Positions 43,711 to 52,489 of a stretch of 64,000 nucleotides of DNA are shown here, piece by piece; position 1 is the first letter of the stretch, and each line of letters begins with the position of its first letter. Origin of the DNA: Pseudomonadota bacterium (GTDB lineage: Bacteria; Pseudomonadota; Gammaproteobacteria; Burkholderiales; Eutrophovitaceae). The DNA lies in contig JAQBTV010000002.1 of assembly GCA_027624715.1 (NCBI GenBank), positions 58,636 to 122,635 on the forward strand, in the 5' to 3' direction. The notes below the pieces were generated by a model. That model was not told the origin of the DNA. It made no database searches and saw only the letters and a program-made list of their open reading frames with translations. Made by a program: the position numbers and the translations under genes.

Positions 43711-45054
43711 ATGATAAGGCGTCTAATTAGTAGGCTTATGGGGCAGCAGCCACCAAAGGGGAGTCGCCCAATTCGTATTCCTGTTGAGGAACACGACATA
43801 GATATTCGTCATATTAGTGCTTGCGCTACCCGGATAATCTCAACCCTTAATCAAAGGGGCTACGAAGCTTATGTTGTCGGTGGTGCTGTTCGGGATTTGT
43901 TGTTGGGCTTCAAGCCCAAAGATTTCGATGTGGTTACTGGCGCGACACCCGAGCAAGTCAGGAGGGTGTTCGGGAGTTCTCGAATCATTGGTCGTCGATT
44001 TAGATTGGTGCATGTGTACTGCGGGGGTGACTTGGTTGAAGTGTCTACGTTTCGTGCGCCGCATGACACGTCAGATACCCAAGATCGTAAAGGTCGTGTG
44101 TTACGTGACAATACGTTTGGTTCAATTAATGAGGATGCGATCCGGCGTGATTTCACGGTGAACGCACTTTTTTATGACATGCGCACTGAAGAGGTTTTAG
44201 ATTTTTGTGGAGGCTATGAAGACACGAGACAGAGTGTGCTTAGAATTATTGGGGCTCCTATGCAGCGGTATCGAGAGGATCCAGTGCGGATGCTGCGTGC
44301 AATCAGGCTTTCTGAGAAGCTTGACTTAACCATTGATTCCAAAACGAAGGCTCCGTTCAAAAAGCTAGCTACGCTTTTGGGTGATGTACCCACCGCTCGA
44401 CTTTATGATGAATTTATAAAAATTATAAAAAGTGGCTCTTCGGCGTCTGCTGTAGAGCAAATTGTGACTCACGGTTTTCATGTAGCTTTATTTAAAAAAT
44501 TAGGCAAGATCAAAGAGAAATCTGAAGAAGGAGAATTTTTGCAATTGGTGTTTCAAAAAACTGATGAGCGAATTAATAGCGGAAAGTCGGTTTCCCCTGC
44601 ATTTGTATTTGCTGCAGTTCTTTGGGCTGATGTGCAAAAAAAGTGGAATTATGTTGAGGGAGATCCTAAGTATATGGGTACTCTCGCACGATCAATAGAT
44701 GACGTTTGTGATGGCATGGGGCAAACGTTTATTCCTAAAAGACTTATTGCTGACGTTAGAGATATTTGGTATCTCCAAGGTCGCCTCTTGGCCCGTAAAG
44801 GCAAGAAGCCCGCTCAGACTTTGCGGCATGGGAGATTTCGTGCCGGCTATGATTTTTTGGAGCTAAGAGGTTTTGCTGGAGAGGTCGCAGAGGAATTGGT
44901 GGAGTGGTGGCGATATTTTCAGGAGCTTCCGCTAGAGGATCAAGATTCATGGTTAGAGCGTAATAATACGGTTGACTCAAATAGGTCTGTAAAACGCGGG
45001 CGACGTCGAACGAGAAAAAAGCCGAGTACTAATATTGCTGCTTTAGACGAATGA
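43711..45054 (+). CDS. pcnB: Poly(A) polymerase I
   Basis: 447 residues. Adds A-tails that promote RNA decay. The nucleotidyltransferase core has YVVGGAVRDLLLGFKPKDFD near 55-75 with the catalytic DFD, RLVHVYCGG, and RRDFTVNALFYD. The C-terminal tail KRGRRRTRKKPS is basic as in PcnB, and size favours poly(A) polymerase over CCA-adding enzyme. A TATAAT-like box is in the gap before the ATG at 43711. Overlaps folK by 4 nt (ATGA). Confidence 0.94.
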   Translation: MIRRLISRLMGQQPPKGSRPIRIPVEEHDIDIRHISACATRIISTLNQRGYEAYVVGGAVRDLLLGFKPKDFDVVTGATPEQVRRVFGSSRIIGRRFRLVHVYCGGDLVEVSTFRAPHDTSDTQDRKGRVLRDNTFGSINEDAIRRDFTVNALFYDMRTEEVLDFCGGYEDTRQSVLRIIGAPMQRYREDPVRMLRAIRLSEKLDLTIDSKTKAPFKKLATLLGDVPTARLYDEFIKIIKSGSSASAVEQIVTHGFHVALFKKLGKIKEKSEEGEFLQLVFQKTDERINSGKSVSPAFVFAAVLWADVQKKWNYVEGDPKYMGTLARSIDDVCDGMGQTFIPKRLIADVRDIWYLQGRLLARKGKKPAQTLRHGRFRAGYDFLELRGFAGEVAEELVEWWRYFQELPLEDQDSWLERNNTVDSNRSVKRGRRRTRKKPSTNIAALDE

Positions 45055-45545
45055 AAGAGGGTGGTGTTAGCGAGGTTGCATTTATTGGTCTGGGTTCAAA
45101 CTTAGGGGATGCTTTGCAAAATGTGCGTGACGCGTTGGACAATATTAGCAGGCTGCAGTCTGTTGACATGATCGCCACATCTTCTTTTTATAAGTCGGAT
45201 CCTATCGGAATAGTTGACCAACCGGACTTCGTGAATGCAGTTTGCAAAGTATCGGTCAGTATAGGCCCGGATACATTGCTTCAGTATTTGCTGAATATCG
45301 AGAAAATTTTTGGTAGGGTCAGAACGGTTCGTAATGGACCTCGAATTATTGATTTAGATGTGCTCCTGTTTGGTGAGATGAGATATTCGTCATCTGATAT
45401 CTGCATCCCACATCCGCGAATGTTTGAAAGGGCTTTTGTCTTAAAGCCGTTATTAGAAATTGCTCCGGAAATAAGATTTTCTAAAAATTTCGTTTCCTCG
45501 AATTCCATTGAGCTTATAGCGGGCGAGTCTGTTACGAAAATATAA
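45051..45545 (+). CDS. folK: 2-amino-4-hydroxy-6-hydroxymethyldihydropteridine pyrophosphokinase
   Basis: 164 residues. Transfers pyrophosphate from ATP to the pterin in folate synthesis. Seen: FIGLGSNLGDALQNVRDAL, SSFYKSDPIGIVDQPDFVNAV, the metal-binding GPRIIDLDVLLFG and IPHPRMFERAFVLKPL. Its ATG overlaps the pcnB stop. The 257-nt AT-rich gap to panB (45546-45802) contains no gene I can support; a 160-codon antisense frame there continues into panB and is rejected. Confidence 0.96.
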   Translation: MKEGGVSEVAFIGLGSNLGDALQNVRDALDNISRLQSVDMIATSSFYKSDPIGIVDQPDFVNAVCKVSVSIGPDTLLQYLLNIEKIFGRVRTVRNGPRIIDLDVLLFGEMRYSSSDICIPHPRMFERAFVLKPLLEIAPEIRFSKNFVSSNSIELIAGESVTKI

Positions 45546-45802
45546 AGAACTACAATCCTTGTTTGATGACTCGATTCTCTCGAAATATAATTTTGTAACA
45601 AATATATAATCTTTCGCATTTTTGATGAGAAGATGATTGAGTGATACGTTCGGTGATGTGGCAATGTGTTATTGAGTAGAAAGACATTGTAAATAGTAGA
45701 ATCTTTAAAGTCAGATTAATAGGTACTAAAAAATTAATCGAAATAGTAAATAGACTAAATGAGTAAGGCAATCTGGTCGTAGCCAAAAACTGTGAAGGAT
45801 TA

Positions 45803-46600
45803 ATGATGGCAAAAGTAACAATTTCGACGCTGAAAAAAATGCGTTCTGAAAATGATCCGATTACGATGTTGACGTGTACTGATGCTAGTTTTGCGGGTAT
45901 GTTGGATATTGCTGAAGTTGATATGTTCTTAGTTGGAGATTCGCTGGGCATGGTGGTGAAAGGCGACAATTCTACTTTGGGCGTGACTATGGATGACATG
46001 GCGTACCACATTAGGTGCGTTGCTAAGGGCACGAGTCGTGGACTTATTGTCGGGGATTTGCCGTTTGGGAGTTATCAACAAAGTCCGGAGCAGGCTTTCG
46101 AGAATGCGGTCGAATTGATGGCTGCGGGTGCGCATATGGTCAAACTCGAAGGCGGGACGATTATGGCGGACACTGTTAATTTTGTAGTAGAGCGTGGTAT
46201 CCCCGTTTTTGGGCATATCGGACTGACCCCACAATCTGTTCACGCGTTTGGCGGTTTTAAGGTTCAAGGGAAAACTGACGAGGCCCTTAATGAGTTAGTT
46301 GTGGCAGCGAAGGCATTAGAGGCTGCAGGTGCTTCTGGTTTGGTGCTCGAGTTGGTGCCCAACGAGGTAGGTAAACGAGTGACGGAGTCCGTCAATATTC
46401 CTGTAATTGGTATTGGCGCGGGTCCATTTTGTTCCGGTCAAATTCTTAATCTTTACGATATGTTGGATATTTATCAGGGCCATAAGCCAAAATTCGTGAA
46501 AAATTTCATGACTGGAGCCCCTTCCATATTGGACGCGGTAAAGGCGTACGTTGCAGAGGTAAAAGTAGGAACTTTCCCAGCACCGGAACATTGCTTTTAA
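45803..46600 (+). CDS. panB: 3-methyl-2-oxobutanoate hydroxymethyltransferase
   Basis: 265 residues. Makes ketopantoate from 2-oxoisovalerate and methylene-tetrahydrofolate. Seen: MLTCTDASFAGMLDIA, VGDSLGMVVKG with a metal-ligand aspartate, GDLPFGSYQQSPEQA, MVKLEGG and FGHIGLTPQSV with the catalytic region. Two adjacent ATG codons at 45803 and 45806 are possible starts, preceded by GAAGGA. panC begins 44 nt downstream, so the pantothenate pair is together. Confidence 0.96.
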   Translation: MMAKVTISTLKKMRSENDPITMLTCTDASFAGMLDIAEVDMFLVGDSLGMVVKGDNSTLGVTMDDMAYHIRCVAKGTSRGLIVGDLPFGSYQQSPEQAFENAVELMAAGAHMVKLEGGTIMADTVNFVVERGIPVFGHIGLTPQSVHAFGGFKVQGKTDEALNELVVAAKALEAAGASGLVLELVPNEVGKRVTESVNIPVIGIGAGPFCSGQILNLYDMLDIYQGHKPKFVKNFMTGAPSILDAVKAYVAEVKVGTFPAPEHCF

Positions 46601-46644
46601 TTTGTTGGGTACTATTGTGTATTGGGAAATGAGGGTGTATTGCA

Positions 46645-47478
46645 ATGGAAATAATTAGGACAATTCCCGAGCTTAGGGCACGTTTATCATCAGAGACTCA
46701 GGTGTGTTGTGTGCCAACGATGGGGAACATTCATGATGGTCACTTGAGTTTGGTACGTATCGGTAAAGAGCGTGCACCCATTGTGGTAACGACAATTTTT
46801 GTCAATCGGCTTCAGTTTGGGCAAAGCGAAGATTTTTCGCGATATCCACGGACGTTTGAGGAGGATTGCGCAAAGTTGGAAAGTTTAGGGAACGATATTG
46901 TGTTTTGTCCGAATGAGTATGAAATGTATCCCGAGCCGCAAGTATTTTTTATTGATCCTCCTAAGATCGCTAATGGTTTAGAGGGGCGATTTAGACCGGG
47001 TCATTTTCGAGGGGTTTGCACGGTGGTTACAAAATTATTTAATGTGGTTCAACCTCGGATGGCTGTATTTGGAAAGAAAGATTATCAGCAACTCGCTATC
47101 ATTCAAGAATTAACGGAACAGTTGTCTATGCCTATTGAAATTGTTCCAGCTGAAACAGTGCTATCAGATGACGGCTTAGCGTTGTCCTCTAGAAATCGCT
47201 TTTTAAGTGAGTCTGAACGGAGCGAAGCGCCAAGACTGAGAGATACGATGATCCAGATCAGAGATGCAATTTTGGGTGGAGATCGCAAGTATGTTGCAAT
47301 GGAGTACGCTGCGGGTGCGCGTTTGGCGCGTTATGGTTGGACTGTTGACTATGTCGTTATTCGTGCTCAGAAAGGGTTGCGCAGACCAGCGGAAAATGAA
47401 ACGAAGTTAGTCGTTCTTGGTGCTGCAACCCTGGGTTCTACGAGACTCATCGATAATCTTGAAATTAACGTCGAGTAA
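46645..47478 (+). CDS. panC: Pantoate-beta-alanine ligase (pantothenate synthetase)
   Basis: 277 residues. Joins pantoate and beta-alanine with ATP. The nucleotide motif is CVPTMGNIHDGHLSLV; VTTIFVNRLQFGQSEDFSRY is the pantoate site; VFGKKDYQQLAI and LALSSRNRFLSESE are the ATP-binding KMSKS-like loop region. Length is normal. Directly after panB. Its 3' end is followed 13 nt later by a GhrA-like reductase gene. Confidence 0.96.
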   Translation: MEIIRTIPELRARLSSETQVCCVPTMGNIHDGHLSLVRIGKERAPIVVTTIFVNRLQFGQSEDFSRYPRTFEEDCAKLESLGNDIVFCPNEYEMYPEPQVFFIDPPKIANGLEGRFRPGHFRGVCTVVTKLFNVVQPRMAVFGKKDYQQLAIIQELTEQLSMPIEIVPAETVLSDDGLALSSRNRFLSESERSEAPRLRDTMIQIRDAILGGDRKYVAMEYAAGARLARYGWTVDYVVIRAQKGLRRPAENETKLVVLGAATLGSTRLIDNLEINVE

Positions 47479-47491
47479 ATCAACGATCAGC

Positions 47492-48436
47492 ATGTCAAAG
47501 CCGCGGCCAGTCATCGGTTTTTATAGTGAATTGGGTGCAGAAACAGTTTGGAGGTTTCGGATAGAGCAAGATCTGCCACAGTTTCAATTTGAGTTGCTCA
47601 AGGATGTTGAGGACGAGTGTGCTGTTCGGTATGCTTTGGTTTGGAATCCGCCAGCAGGTTTTCTTAAAGGTTTTGTTAATTTACGGGCAATCTTTGTATT
47701 AGGAGCGGGAGTTGATTCGTTACTCAAAGATCCGGAATTGCCGCACGTCCCGATTATCCGATTGTCCGATGCGGGTATGGCCCAACAAATGGCGCATTAC
47801 GTAATCTATGGGGTCCTTCGTTTTCAGAGGCAATTTGAGGCATATCGGCAACTACAGGATGCGCGGCAGTGGAAGCCCATTGAGGATATTGAGCCAATAG
47901 AACAGTTTCCCGTCGGAGTGATGGGCCTAGGAGCGATTGGTTTGATCGTTGCTCGGCAACTCGCTCAAATTGGATTTTCTGTTTTAGGTTGGAGTACCGG
48001 CCCTAAGGCCCTCGATAATATACGCACCTTTGATGGTGAGAATGGTTTATCTGCCTTTCTCATAGAGTCTCGTGTTGTCGTGAATTTACTCCCATTGACA
48101 GATAAGACCAAAGGGTTAATCAATAAGAAATTCTTCAGTCGCATGTCGGCTCGATCCTTCTTGATCAACATAGGGCGTGGTCAGCATGTCTGTGAAGAGG
48201 ATTTGTTAGAAGCCTTGGCTGAAGGGTTGATTGCGGGCGCTATGCTTGATGTTTTTGAAGCAGAACCCTTGCCATCGAAAAGTTCGTTATGGAATCATCC
48301 AAACGTGATCATCACTCCTCATGTGTCAGGACTCACAGTCCCGCAGGCGGCTCTTGACCAGATAATCGACAATATCAAACTTGTTGAAACTGGTGATCTG
48401 CCGCATTCGACAGTGGATTTAAACAGAGGTTATTAG
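47492..48436 (+). CDS. GhrA-like glyoxylate/hydroxypyruvate reductase (D-2-hydroxyacid dehydrogenase)
   Basis: 314 residues, close to E. coli GhrA (312). Reduces glyoxylate or hydroxypyruvate with NAD(P)H. NAD-binding turn GVMGLGAIGLIVARQLA near 148; catalytic Arg in NIGRGQHVCEEDLL, Glu in DVFEAEPLP and His in ITPHVSGLT form the usual triad. Start chosen at ATG 47492 (MSKPRPVIGFYS) because the frame upstream overlaps panC. Convergent with the acyl-CoA ligase gene; 13 nt separate the stops and no terminator is seen. Confidence 0.9.
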   Translation: MSKPRPVIGFYSELGAETVWRFRIEQDLPQFQFELLKDVEDECAVRYALVWNPPAGFLKGFVNLRAIFVLGAGVDSLLKDPELPHVPIIRLSDAGMAQQMAHYVIYGVLRFQRQFEAYRQLQDARQWKPIEDIEPIEQFPVGVMGLGAIGLIVARQLAQIGFSVLGWSTGPKALDNIRTFDGENGLSAFLIESRVVVNLLPLTDKTKGLINKKFFSRMSARSFLINIGRGQHVCEEDLLEALAEGLIAGAMLDVFEAEPLPSKSSLWNHPNVIITPHVSGLTVPQAALDQIIDNIKLVETGDLPHSTVDLNRGY

Positions 48437-48449
48437 TTTCCCGTGTAGG

Positions 48450-50084
48450 TCACGCATCGTCAGAATTATAGTTCGCGAAGTCCTCTCGTAACTTGGTTTT
48501 TAAAATTTTTCCTGTAGCGGTATGGGGTATTTCTTTAACAAATACAACATCATCGGGGATACACCATTTGGCGATCTTGCCTACAAAAAACTTCAGAAGT
48601 TCCTCTTTGGTGACTGAGGAGTCAGGTTTCTTAACAACCACCAGTAAAGGACGTTCATCCCACTTCGGGTGTGGAATGGCGATTGCAGCGGCTTCGATAA
48701 TGTCGCTGTGTGCGACTGCGGTATTTTCAATTTCAATAGAACTGACCCACTCACCACCAGATTTAATAACATCTTTTGATCGATCGGTAATTTGCATGTA
48801 TCCATCAGGATCAATGGTTGCAACATCTCCGGTCATAAACCAACTGTTTTGTTCGGAATCGGTGATTAAAAGATCATCAGAGTGTTTAAAGTAGTTACTT
48901 AATACATTCGGACCTCTCACTAGTAGATCGCCAAATGTTGTGCCATCCCAAGGCAGCTCGTTACCGTCTCCGTCAACAATTTTCATGTCAACTCCGAATA
49001 TGACCCGTCCTTGGCGTGCTTTAAATCTCAATTGAGTATCTCGATCAAATTTGAGGTGTTTGGTTTTGAATTTATTGAAGGTGCCAAGAGGACTCAATTC
49101 AGTCATGCCCCAAGCGTGCGCTACTTCGATCTTATGATCGATCTCGAAAGCTCGAATCATTGAGCTCGGACACGCCGAGCCGCCAATCACAATGCGTTTG
49201 AGGCTAGGTAATTTTAGGTAGTTGTCTTTAAGGTACCTATCTACGCCTGCCCAAATTGTTGGCACGCCTGCCGATAAAGTGACACTTTCAGCTTGCATCA
49301 GTTGGCACAAACTTTGGCCATCCATGGCCGGGCCTGGAAACACTAGTTTTGCGCCCGACATAGTGCATATGTAAGGTAAGCCCCAAGCGTTGACGTGAAA
49401 CATAGGGACGACAGGCATGACAACATCTATGGCTGATATATTGAGTGCATCTGGCATAGAGGAGATGTAGGTGTGTATGACCGTAGAGCGATGTGAATAG
49501 AGTACCCCTTTAGGGTTTCCAGTGGTGCCCGATGTGTAGCAGAGTGACGAAGCACTGCGCTCATCAAAGGTAGGCCAATCGAATTCGTCAGACTGGGCTG
49601 CAATGAGTGGTTCATAGGCTACCCAATTGGATAAAGATGTTTCAATGTCAGATTTATCAGTCAGGATAATGATTTTTTCAACAGTCGGTAGTTTTGATAT
49701 TAGTGATTCGACGAGTGGTATGAAGGTCTCATCGATAAACAATAATTTATCTTCTGCATGATTAATAATGTAAGCGATTTGCTCCGGAAATAGGCGTGGA
49801 TTTATGGTGTGGCTGATGGCGCCAATGCCTGCAATGCCGAAGTAGGCTTCGTAGTGCCGGTGTGTGTTCCAAGCCAAAGTGCCCAATCGGTCGCCGTGGC
49901 TAACGCCGATTGCCAGTAATGCATTGGCGAGCCTTCGTGTCCTTTTATGTGCATCTCGATAAGTGTATCGGTGCATGTCGCCATTGACCATCCTGCTGAC
50001 GATTTCAGAGTCCCCATGGTAGCGATCTGCATGTCTTAGCATGTGTGATATTAAAAGCGGCACCTCCATCATTTGACCGAGCAT
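48450..50084 (-). CDS. Acyl-CoA synthetase (AMP-dependent fatty acid / carboxylic acid-CoA ligase)
   Basis: 544 residues from the ATG at 50082-50084, which has AGGA 7 nt upstream; a TTG at 50105 lies before that site. The P-loop is SLCYTSGTTGNPKGVLYSH near 185, the adenylation motif is AHAWGMTELSPLGTF, and the C-terminal hinge and domain have MTGDVATIDPDGY, DRSKDVIKSGGEW and the catalytic lysine in TATGKILKTKL. It resembles medium/long-chain acyl ligases. Divergent from the Liv-type transporter genes and probably activates the acid that the downstream beta-oxidation enzymes degrade. Confidence 0.92.
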   Translation of the reverse strand: MLGQMMEVPLLISHMLRHADRYHGDSEIVSRMVNGDMHRYTYRDAHKRTRRLANALLAIGVSHGDRLGTLAWNTHRHYEAYFGIAGIGAISHTINPRLFPEQIAYIINHAEDKLLFIDETFIPLVESLISKLPTVEKIIILTDKSDIETSLSNWVAYEPLIAAQSDEFDWPTFDERSASSLCYTSGTTGNPKGVLYSHRSTVIHTYISSMPDALNISAIDVVMPVVPMFHVNAWGLPYICTMSGAKLVFPGPAMDGQSLCQLMQAESVTLSAGVPTIWAGVDRYLKDNYLKLPSLKRIVIGGSACPSSMIRAFEIDHKIEVAHAWGMTELSPLGTFNKFKTKHLKFDRDTQLRFKARQGRVIFGVDMKIVDGDGNELPWDGTTFGDLLVRGPNVLSNYFKHSDDLLITDSEQNSWFMTGDVATIDPDGYMQITDRSKDVIKSGGEWVSSIEIENTAVAHSDIIEAAAIAIPHPKWDERPLLVVVKKPDSSVTKEELLKFFVGKIAKWCIPDDVVFVKEIPHTATGKILKTKLREDFANYNSDDA

Positions 50085-50190
50085 TATTTTTCCTAAATGT
50101 AACAATTTATCGTAGATTCGACATCATATCGAAAAAAACTTCTGGGAATAACTTAGTTGATCTGAACTTATAATTAGCTGAGTGTGTATG

Positions 50191-50226
50191 AATGGTGTAA
50201 ATGGTGTGAATGGTGTGAATGGTGTG
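50191..50226. repeat. Four tandem 9-bp units (AATGGTGTG/A)
   Basis: Units at 50191-50199, 50200-50208, 50209-50217 and 50218-50226; the first differs from the others at its last base. They lie between the acyl-CoA ligase gene and the broken binding-protein gene, where promoters for both would be expected. Too short and too regular for CRISPR; likely slippage or stacked protein sites. Confidence 0.75.
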
Positions 50227-50265
50227 AATATAATAAAGTATTAGTTAAGCTATTTAGGGGGGCGT

Positions 50266-51464
50266 GTGCGATTGATATCTTTAGCTTTGTGTTGCGTTAT
50301 TGGGTTTACAAGTCTCGTGTGGTCAAACCAATAACGAAGTTTCGATTGGTTTTGTTGAAGGACTGAGTGGCTCTTTTGCCAACATCGGAGAGGTAGCACC
50401 GCGACATCTGCAATTAGAGGTAGACGATGTGAACCGCCGCGGGAATCTGCCGGGGGGCATTCGAATAAAAGTACTTCCATTTGATAACAAAACGAATCCG
50501 CAAGAAGCTTTATTGGTTTTTCGCTCTGCATTGGATGCGGGAGTTGATTACGTTTTACAGGGTAATAGTTCCAGTGTTGCCATTGCTCTATCCGGTGGAA
50601 TTGCGAAGCATGATCGCCGCAACCCTGACCATCCTGTGCTTTTTATGAACTATGCAGCACTAGATCCGGCTTTGACAAATGAGTATTGTGAAAAAAGTCA
50701 CTTTAGATTTGATGCCGATGTCAATATGAAGATGGCCGCTCTCACAGAATATATTGCTGTTCGTAAGGATATTGATTCAGTGTATTTGATCAACCAAGAC
50801 TACTCTTATGGCCAAGCAGTTTCTGCGGCTGCACGGTCAATGCTTGCATCAAAAAGACCAGATCTACGTATTGTTAGAGATGATTTACACCCGATTGGAA
50901 GAGTCAAGGATTTTTCGCCTTACATTGCAAAAATCAAAGCCTCTGGTGCTCGAGCAATCGTGACTGGTAATTGGGGTAGTAATTTGACCCTATTAATTAA
51001 GTCCGCAAGACAAATGGGTGTTGATGTTGATTTTTTTACTTTTAATGTGGGCATGACGGGTGGCGTGACGTCTATTGGATAGTCGGGCATTGAACGCGTG
51101 CATCAAGTTACAAATTGGCATGGAAATATTAATGAAGTGACGAAAGAGAATGCTAGGCTGTACAGGAAAAAAATATCCTGACGCTTCTGAAGACGCGTAT
51201 TACGGCTCGATTCGACCTGCCGTTAGAAAGTTAGAGCAAGCAATGATAGAATCAGGAGGCCATAATCCTGAGTCTGTTGGTAGAGGTCTAAGAGACATGG
51301 AATTTACGGATGATGTAGGACTTGTTTCGATGCGAGCAGACAACCATCAATTGTTGCAACCTCTTTTTGTGTCGAAGCTTGTTAAAATTTCGGGTAAGCA
51401 TGATCTGATTGATGTTGAGCACACTGGATTAGGGTTTGAAACACTTGCAGAGATTCCTGCTTAG
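50266..51464 (+). pseudogene. Branched-chain amino acid-type ABC substrate-binding protein, inactivated
   Basis: Homologous to Liv-type periplasmic binding proteins, but broken in three places. A signal peptide from GTG 50266 (RLISLALCCVIGFTSLVWSN) is in one frame and meets a stop. The mature region EVSIGFVEGLSGSFANIGE starts in the next frame at about 50330. That frame has a TAG at 51080-51082 inside the conserved TSIGxSGIERV stretch, where a GAG codon would fit. A run of seven A at 51167-51173 then shifts the frame again before KYPDASEDAYYG, which continues to 51464. Permease and ATPase genes follow. Sequencing error could explain one lesion, hardly all three. Confidence 0.85.
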
Positions 51465-51540
51465 AAAACCCATATGACAACGACCTGTCAATTTGAGTGA
51501 TTTAGGTTGAGTTTGTTAAATTAGAAGAAGGAAATTAGAT

Positions 51541-52488
51541 TTGGAATTTTTTCTAATTACGTTACTGAATAGTCTTTCCTACGGATTGCTACTATTTATG
51601 CTCTCGTCCGGATTAACGCTGATTTTTAGCATGATGGGTGTCTTGAATTTCGCACATGCAAGCTTTTATATGCTGGGTGCTTACTTTGCTTTTCAAACAG
51701 GTTTGGTGTTTGGGTTTTGGGCTGCATTGTTTCTAGCGCCGATTTTGGTCGGGGTTGTAGGCGCAGTCACTGAACGTTATGGGCTGAGAAAAGTTCATAA
51801 ATTTGGACATGTTGCAGAGCTTCTGTTTACCTTCGGGTTAGCCTATGTGATCGAAGAGGTCGTGCATCTGGTTTGGGGAAGGGCCCCAGTTGACTACCGA
51901 ATACCAGAATCCTTACAATTCTCGTTGTTTACGCTATTCGATACTCAATACCCTGCCTATCGCGCATTCATGATGATTGTTTCTGTCGGGATGCTGATAT
52001 CGCTCTATCTCGTGCTTACAAAAACACGTATTGGCCTGATTGTCCAAGCGTCTCTCACGCACCCGGACATGGTTCAAGCGCTTGGGCATAACGTGCCTCG
52101 GGTATTCATGCTCGTATTTGCGGGTGGATGTGCTCTAGCGGGTTTAGCTGGTGTATTGGGTGGCAACCTCTTTATTACCGAGCCCGGTATGGCATTTGCT
52201 GTTGGGTCAATTGTGTTTGTCGTGGTAGTAGTAGGTGGTATGGGGTCTCTTGTGGGCGCATTTATTGCGTCGTTATTAATAGGCTTTATCCAGACGTTTT
52301 CAGTGGGGCTTGATTTGTCGTTTATTGACCTCATGGCTGGATTAGGGGTGATTATTGATTCGAATTCGAGTTTGTACGCTGGTTTGTCCATTACGATTTC
52401 GCAAACAGCTCCGGTATTGCCTTATCTGCTGATGGTTTTGATGCTCATAGTTCGGCCACGTGGTCTCATGGGGACGAGAGAAACATAG
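51541..52488 (+). CDS. livH: Branched-chain amino acid-type ABC permease (LivH-like)
   Basis: 315 residues with about eight to nine spans. GLTLIFSMMGVLNFAHASFYMLGA is the hallmark start of LivH, and GSIVFVVVVVGGMGSLVGAFI the conserved coupling region. The start is TTG at 51541 with AAGGA 10 nt upstream. In this context the system may import an aromatic or fatty-acid-like carboxylate rather than leucine. The frame is intact although the binding-protein gene upstream is broken. Confidence 0.9.
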   Translation: MEFFLITLLNSLSYGLLLFMLSSGLTLIFSMMGVLNFAHASFYMLGAYFAFQTGLVFGFWAALFLAPILVGVVGAVTERYGLRKVHKFGHVAELLFTFGLAYVIEEVVHLVWGRAPVDYRIPESLQFSLFTLFDTQYPAYRAFMMIVSVGMLISLYLVLTKTRIGLIVQASLTHPDMVQALGHNVPRVFMLVFAGGCALAGLAGVLGGNLFITEPGMAFAVGSIVFVVVVVGGMGSLVGAFIASLLIGFIQTFSVGLDLSFIDLMAGLGVIIDSNSSLYAGLSITISQTAPVLPYLLMVLMLIVRPRGLMGTRET

Positions 52489-52489
52489 C

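Noticed and set aside
45550..46032. Minus-strand open frame of 160 codons antisense to panB and its upstream gap
   Set aside because: It overlaps the strongly conserved start of panB, has no family motif and low-complexity composition; treated as a shadow frame.
50191..50226. CRISPR array
   Set aside because: 9-bp units without spacers and no cas genes.
51167..51173. Programmed frameshift at the A7 run in the binding-protein gene
   Set aside because: A slippery A7 could frameshift, but the same gene also has a TAG and a second frameshift, and no programmed frameshifting is known for this family; decay is simpler.
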